Assembly (NCBI RefSeq): GCF_031877795.1
Contig: NC_133935.1
Span: forward strand, 50,597,330-50,661,329
Source of the DNA: Strix aluco
Lineage: Eukaryota > Chordata > Aves > Strigiformes > Strigidae
Length of the DNA: 64,000 bases
Direction: 5' to 3'
The first letter of the stretch is position 1; each line of letters begins with the position of its first letter. The notes under the pieces are model-generated. The model was not told the DNA's origin, did no database searches, and saw nothing but the letters and a program-made list of their open reading frames with translations. Shown piece by piece: positions 59,580-64,000 of this stretch. The translations under genes and the position numbers were made by a program.

Positions 59580-60488
59580 TGCTGATTAAGGATACCAATT
59601 AAACTCAGACACCAGAGTGAAAAGAGCAGGCGTATTTTACTGGTGATAACCAAATAATGTAACAGAGTAATACAGAAAACATGCAGTAAGGAAAGGCAGA
59701 ATAGTGCACTTAAAGCAACAAATAAGGAAATACAGGGTAATGCATCAAATCATTACTACATGAGAGAGAGAATAGTGATTAAGAAAGATACATCACCACT
59801 TGCATATATTATCATCATCATCCAGATCCGCAGGCGCTGGGGAGCCCCAGTTACAGCGAGGATTTGGAGAGCCTGTCCCGGCAAGTGGGAAATCCTACGT
59901 GATGTGTCCATCCGTAGGTGAGGCATCCAAAGTCGCTGTGAACGGGCCCAGCCTTATATACCAGAGATCGACAAGCCAGAATAGCTGGCACCTTTGTTTT
60001 GAGCGGAAAATTTCTGGTTTCATGCTCCTGTTGGATTCCACCCAAAGCCTGGCCAGGGCCCGGGGAGGGAAACCAAGGGAGTTTCTAACAAGGCCAAATA
60101 CGTGGGTTCTCAGCCTTGAACAAGGCTAAAAAAGGGAAGTTGGATACATTCTCTCAGCATCTCATCCTCACTACTGATTATATTCTGTCTAAGCTGCGTC
60201 TTTCACTAGTGAGCTTACATACTTTGTTAATGACTACATACTAAGTTAGCAGCTTCAGCTTGGGGCCTGTTGTTCAGGCTGCAGTATTTCAATGCTTTAG
60301 CACTTTTTACACCAGCATAAGTGGGTTGTTATAACTTTGTACAATACCTACTAGCACAATGGTTATCAGTTATAAAATATACAGGATTAATCTATAAGTC
60401 AACTCTGGCTTGGGCCTGTTGTCCAAGCCTTAGCACTTCAACTAGTTGTCAAATTATTCTGTTTCTCAGAGGTTGCAGTTTGTGGACA
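59580..60488 (-). mobile_element. solo LTR, ERVL-type, antisense to WIF1
   Basis: On the minus strand this reads as a retroviral LTR. It has a long U3, a TATA box (TATATAAG, 59954..59961), an R/U5 region containing GATGATGATGATAATA and GTTGCTTTAAGTGC words, and a terminal CTCTGGTGTCTGAGTTTAA block typical of avian ERVL LTRs. The U3 contains an imperfect internal duplication around ACAACAGGCC (near 60268-60282 and 60412-60425). No internal retroviral genes adjoin it, so it is a solo LTR. No convincing target-site duplication was found, and both ends are approximate. It starts only about 330 bp downstream of WIF1 exon 3. Confidence 0.72.
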
Positions 60489-62439
60489 TTTTACTTTCAG
60501 TTTGGATCAGCTGTTGTCATCAGGCATTCAGCTCAAAGACACGAGTTCTAGTTTAGGATATTGTCATTTACGACTTTTCCCTTACTTGTGCATTCTTAGT
60601 CCTTCTCTGGAGCTTATAGGTCCACAGCAGAGACTGAGCCCAAGCCAATGTGAGTGCTCCAGAAGCACCACGGTGCACAGTGAGCCAGGTGGAGTTAAAG
60701 CTTTCTGTGAGAGGTTATCAAGTCCACTTTGCTCTGAAGTGGATAAATAACAGTTTACATGATCTGTTCCAGGGCTAATATGTGGTAATCTCTGGCAGAA
60801 AGGCAGAAATGTACATTTGGGTGACAGTAGTGTCTTAGACATCATGGTTTCATGATCAGCCTTAGCCAACCTAAGACCATGTGGGATAAAATGGGAAAGA
60901 GATGAGAAATGGAACAGGAGGATGGGGCTGCAAGTGGAGCACTGATATACAGGTTTAAATCTGACCAGTGTTTCTTTCTCTTCTCTTTTCAGTGTATACA
61001 TTTTGAAAGTTTGTGCTTGATAGCCTCCATTTTTGACTTGTAGTAGAATGATGTTGAAGCAATGTTGCAGCACAGTTTTTTGCTGTGGCACCTGGAATTT
61101 AACACTGATGATTGGTCTTTCCATTCAGTGTGGATTGATTGAGTGGTCTTGAAAATGGATTTGGGTACAAATATTTGTACCATAAATTCTGCAATTTAAT
61201 TGTTTGCAAGCCCGATAAATTGGCAGGTAAAGACATTTAAAAGTAACTAAAAAGTCACAAAGGCAAAGTTCTTGTTAAGCATTATTTCCATCTCTGTATA
61301 AAGCAGGTGAGATATGTGGGAAGCTCTGCACTCAGCATCCTCTAATACAAGCTAGTTTCTCCTTTAATTTTTAACTATCTAGAAAGGCTAAGCCAAAATT
61401 ACCCCCTTCTGACTGTGTTTAGGAAAACATAATCTACAACTGCAGGGAGGCCGGAGATGAGATCTCATAGTTCCAGCAAAAGATCTGCTAACCATCATAA
61501 TGCGAGGTCTGATTAAAGCCAAAAAGGACTTACCCTGTTTGCAGCACTGGTACCTCAGTTCCAGGACTAATACGGGCATGTCCATGGTTTCCCTATGTGG
61601 ATCATTTGCAGTGCACCACTGCGCTTAGCATATATAAGCTATATTTAAGTCCTGTTTGGCATTATAGTGAGTCTGGTGTTTAACAGTGATTGATGATCAG
61701 TACATGTACGGTATTTGAAGCATGTACACTATTTAACAGTGAGCCACTAGTATGATGGTGGGTTTTTTACACTGCCTGCTAGCTGGCCAAAATTAACTAA
61801 GTAGCCTTAAATAAATACATGCTATAAAAGTAGTGAATGTTTGTGCTTTGTAGTCATTTCAATAATTTATATGTTCACAAAACAGTTCTGACAAATCTCG
61901 TCTAGTTTGCCTGGATCTATCACATTACCAAATCATTTTTCTACACATATGCATGTTAGAAGAAATTCAGTCACAAGCTTATATTTAGTAACAAATCAAC
62001 AATAGCAAGTTATTTCTTGAAAAAGCATTTTAGCTCAAAAGATTACACTAAAGGCAATTAAGGAGGAATAAAAGAGGAATGGCGGCTGTATTAAGCATGA
62101 GAGTGAGAAACAAGAATGAGGATTAACAGTTAGATATCTTAGAGGCAGCTGAACCCAGTGGTCTTGTCAAAATCAGTGGACTTTTAAAACTTCTTTGAGG
62201 ATATTTGCCTACCACCAAAAAAGCATAAGGATGGCTTTAGTGCTTTAGGGCCTGCCTAGACTCTATTTTGCTTACAGCCAATGGTGGCCATAAGAAGACC
62301 TGTGGAAGAGCAGAAGGAGAGCAAGCATATGTGATACTTCCATTTACTGTCTCAGCTCTGACTAGCTTCAGCTTGGAGGATTTCCCGAGTCTTAAGTGAT
62401 TTGTCTTTTTTATAACCCTATATGGGTTACTGATCTCTC

Positions 62440-62720
62440 TTTCCAGTACTTGTCCAGGCTCTCCTTGAGTCCATATTATCTTCTGGCATCTCCAGTTGCT
62501 TTGGCAAGGAGTTCACTGCATTCCACTGCATGAAGATCCTCCTCCTGTTGTTTTGAGTCTGGCTGTGGCAGCTTCATCTGATGGTCCTTGTACTGGTAGA
62601 GACAGCAGTCAATCCATACTGTTGATCCTATCCATACCAGTCTTGATTTTGTAGATGTCTATTATGCTCCACCTAATTTTTCTCTTTGCCAGACAGAAGA
62701 GTTGCAACCTAGTCAATTGC
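62440..62720 (-). mobile_element. ancient CR1/L3-type LINE fragment
   Basis: On the minus strand, words such as TGTCTGGCAAAGAGAAAAAT, ACATCTACAAAATCAAGACT and GGAATGCAGTGAACTCCTTG follow the order of old amniote CR1/L3 3' regions (TTTGGCAAAAAGAAG, CTACAAATACCTGC, GGAACAGTTTACC). It is highly diverged with no open frame. Confidence 0.5.
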
Positions 62721-62944
62721 TCCTCATTGGATGCAGCCTTGTTGTCCTTCCTTCAGCTTTCTCCAATTCAATATATTCTTAATGAGATATCAAATTCTCC
62801 TCAAATTTAAATGAGGTTTAAATCACTTAAGTTCCTTAGACTCATTTGAAAATCCCGTCCCCAAATCACAGGATTGCTATTGGATTCAGCGCTCACAACA
62901 TGGGTATTGTTAAAGCTAGACACATGGTAAGATGTTAAGAAGTC

Positions 62945-63175
62945 TGGAGAAGATGCCTTTCAGTGAAAGCTTAAAGAGCTAAGACTACTCAGCTTGTCCA
63001 AAAGAAGATGTTTGAGAGGAGTGTGGATACCTGTACAATGAGAAGCTGGCTGCTCGTTTCACAGGGGAAAGCCTACGAAGATCCGATGGTTCAAATTGAG
63101 GTCAGCAAGTTCAAAACGAAGTCAGGCGTTGTTGGTGGTCACAGTGATTAATGTCTTGAACACCACACTCAGGAA
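62945..63175 (+). mobile_element. ancient CR1/L3-type LINE fragment
   Basis: A plus-oriented relic with the order CTTAAAGAGCTAAGACTACT, CAGCTTGTCCAAAAGAAGAT, GATCCGATGGTTCAAATTGA, TCACAGTGATTAATGTCTTG. These correspond to conserved blocks of old CR1/L3 elements (CTTAAGGAGCTCAATCTGTT, AAGATCCAATGGTTGGAA, GTGAGAGTGATTAACCATTGG). It lies opposite in orientation to the fragment at 62440..62720. Confidence 0.5.
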
Positions 63176-64000
63176 AGTAAAACCACTTACTGGTCTGTGC
63201 CCAGAAGAAATGTAGTGGCCTGTGACTGAGAAGCAGCTGGCCCCCTAAGCGACCTGAGCCAGCCCCTCCTGTCCCTGTGTGCACCAGACAGTGCAGTGCC
63301 GTGCCAGTGCTGCCGGTGCAAGCTGATGTGCCTGGGATGGTGGCACAGTGCTGCTTCATGCATTTCATGCAGCTCCCCCCAGCCCACGGGCCAGGCTCAG
63401 GACACCTTCTCTTCCTGCCCGCTGCTGGTGTTGACACATTAAAACATATGTGCTGAGCAACCAAAGGTGCTGAAACTCTCTCTGGCTCAGTGGGAGAAAC
63501 TGGTGCCTTCTCTGGGTGCAGCAACATCTCTGCTCACTCTGCCACGCTAGTAGAGAGGGACAGTGGGTTGCAGGGCTGGGCGTGGACTCCCGCTCTTCTC
63601 CAGACCCCACATGCTACTGGGATTGGTAATTCAGATGTCCTTTAAGCAATCCCACCCCTGAGACTGGTGGCTTTTGCATATTAACTAAGTGGCCTGCAGA
63701 CTTGAAGAGCTGTGCAGACATGCAGGAGTTACTCTCAATCTGCCTCTACTGGAGACAATTTAGGGAACCTTTGTTTTCTGAACAGAAGGAAAAGGCATGT
63801 GGTTCCAGACAAAAAGGATTAAACCTGCATCCTCCACATCCCAGGAGAGCATTCTAATTACTAGCTAAAATTAAATTAGATATAAATCACTAGGTTTCCT
63901 TAGGTACCTGTTCAAATTAGTTAATTTTTCCTCACTCTTGCTAGAACCATCTGCTCTGCAGCTCTGGGTGCAAGTGCTCCAGAGGATGCAGAAATATAAA

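Larger units (their letters stand above)
59250..64000 (+). other. WIF1: WIF1 intron 3 (partial, continues right)
   Basis: No sign of WIF1 exon 4 was found up to the window edge. The intron holds an antisense ERVL-type LTR, two ancient LINE pieces and a moderately GC-rich patch at about 63190-63430 with no recognised content. A short direct repeat (TTTAACAGTGA twice) lies around 61679-61742. Confidence 0.75.

Noticed and set aside
59813..59822. ATC trinucleotide run as an independent microsatellite
   Set aside because: Only about three units, and it is part of the ERVL LTR consensus region rather than a separate repeat.
63111..63610. 138-codon minus frame and overlapping frames in a GC-richer patch
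   Set aside because: No homology. Part lies on an ancient LINE relic and the rest is compositional.
1..64000. CRISPR arrays, tRNA or rRNA genes, bacterial operons, miRNA precursors
   Set aside because: No regularly spaced repeats, cloverleaf-type A/B boxes or long hairpins were seen. The sequence is a vertebrate nuclear locus.

Overview
The window looks like nuclear DNA from a bird. It has large introns, CpG-island first exons and several CR1 LINE copies. The best-preserved CR1 copy ends in tandem copies of the 8-mer ATTCTGTG, as avian CR1 does. There are also two solo LTRs of avian endogenous-retrovirus type and a few very old CORE-SINE (MIR-like) and LINE fossils. I cannot name the species.

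Two protein-coding genes can be supported, arranged head to head. On the minus strand is exon 1 of LEMD3 (MAN1), an inner nuclear membrane protein. Its CDS runs from the ATG at 14520 down to a consensus splice donor at 12972/12971, and 1..12971 is then part of LEMD3 intron 1. On the plus strand are the first three coding exons of WIF1 (Wnt inhibitory factor 1): 33814..33952, 34061..34200 and 59141..59249. Exon 3 is followed by intron 3, which runs off the right edge. The ATGs are about 19.3 kb apart. The same divergent LEMD3/WIF1 pair is known in human (12q14), so this is conserved synteny. LEMD3 restrains SMAD (BMP/TGF-beta) signalling at the nuclear envelope and WIF1 is a secreted Wnt antagonist. 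Their adjacency does not by itself imply co-regulation.

Layout: 1-12.97 kb, LEMD3 intron 1 with one older CR1, a CR1 3' stub, and a G18 run. 12.97-15.1 kb, LEMD3 exon 1 and its CpG island. 15.2-16.06 kb, a young 5'-truncated CR1 at the island edge. 16-33.4 kb, intergenic, with two MIR-like fossils, a 21-bp minisatellite in a small GC-rich patch, a separate GC-rich island at 31.1-31.4 kb, and a solo LTR at 32.6-33.1 kb. 33.4-34.5 kb, the WIF1 CpG island with exons 1 and 2. 34.2-59.1 kb, WIF1 intron 2 (24,940 bp), with three CR1 copies, a homopurine tract, a tight cluster of TGCATG motifs and a tandem duplication. 59.25-64 kb, intron 3, with an ERVL-type solo LTR and two ancient LINE pieces.

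I found no exotic system. The most useful oddities are WIF1 intron 1, which is 108 nt, divisible by three and stop-free in frame (it could behave like an exitron); six TGCATG (RBFOX-type) motifs within 235 bp of intron 2; an isolated GC-rich island 2.5 kb upstream of the WIF1 ATG; a solo LTR within 0.7 kb of the WIF1 start; and two closely related CR1 copies in direct orientation on either side of the WIF1 promoter.
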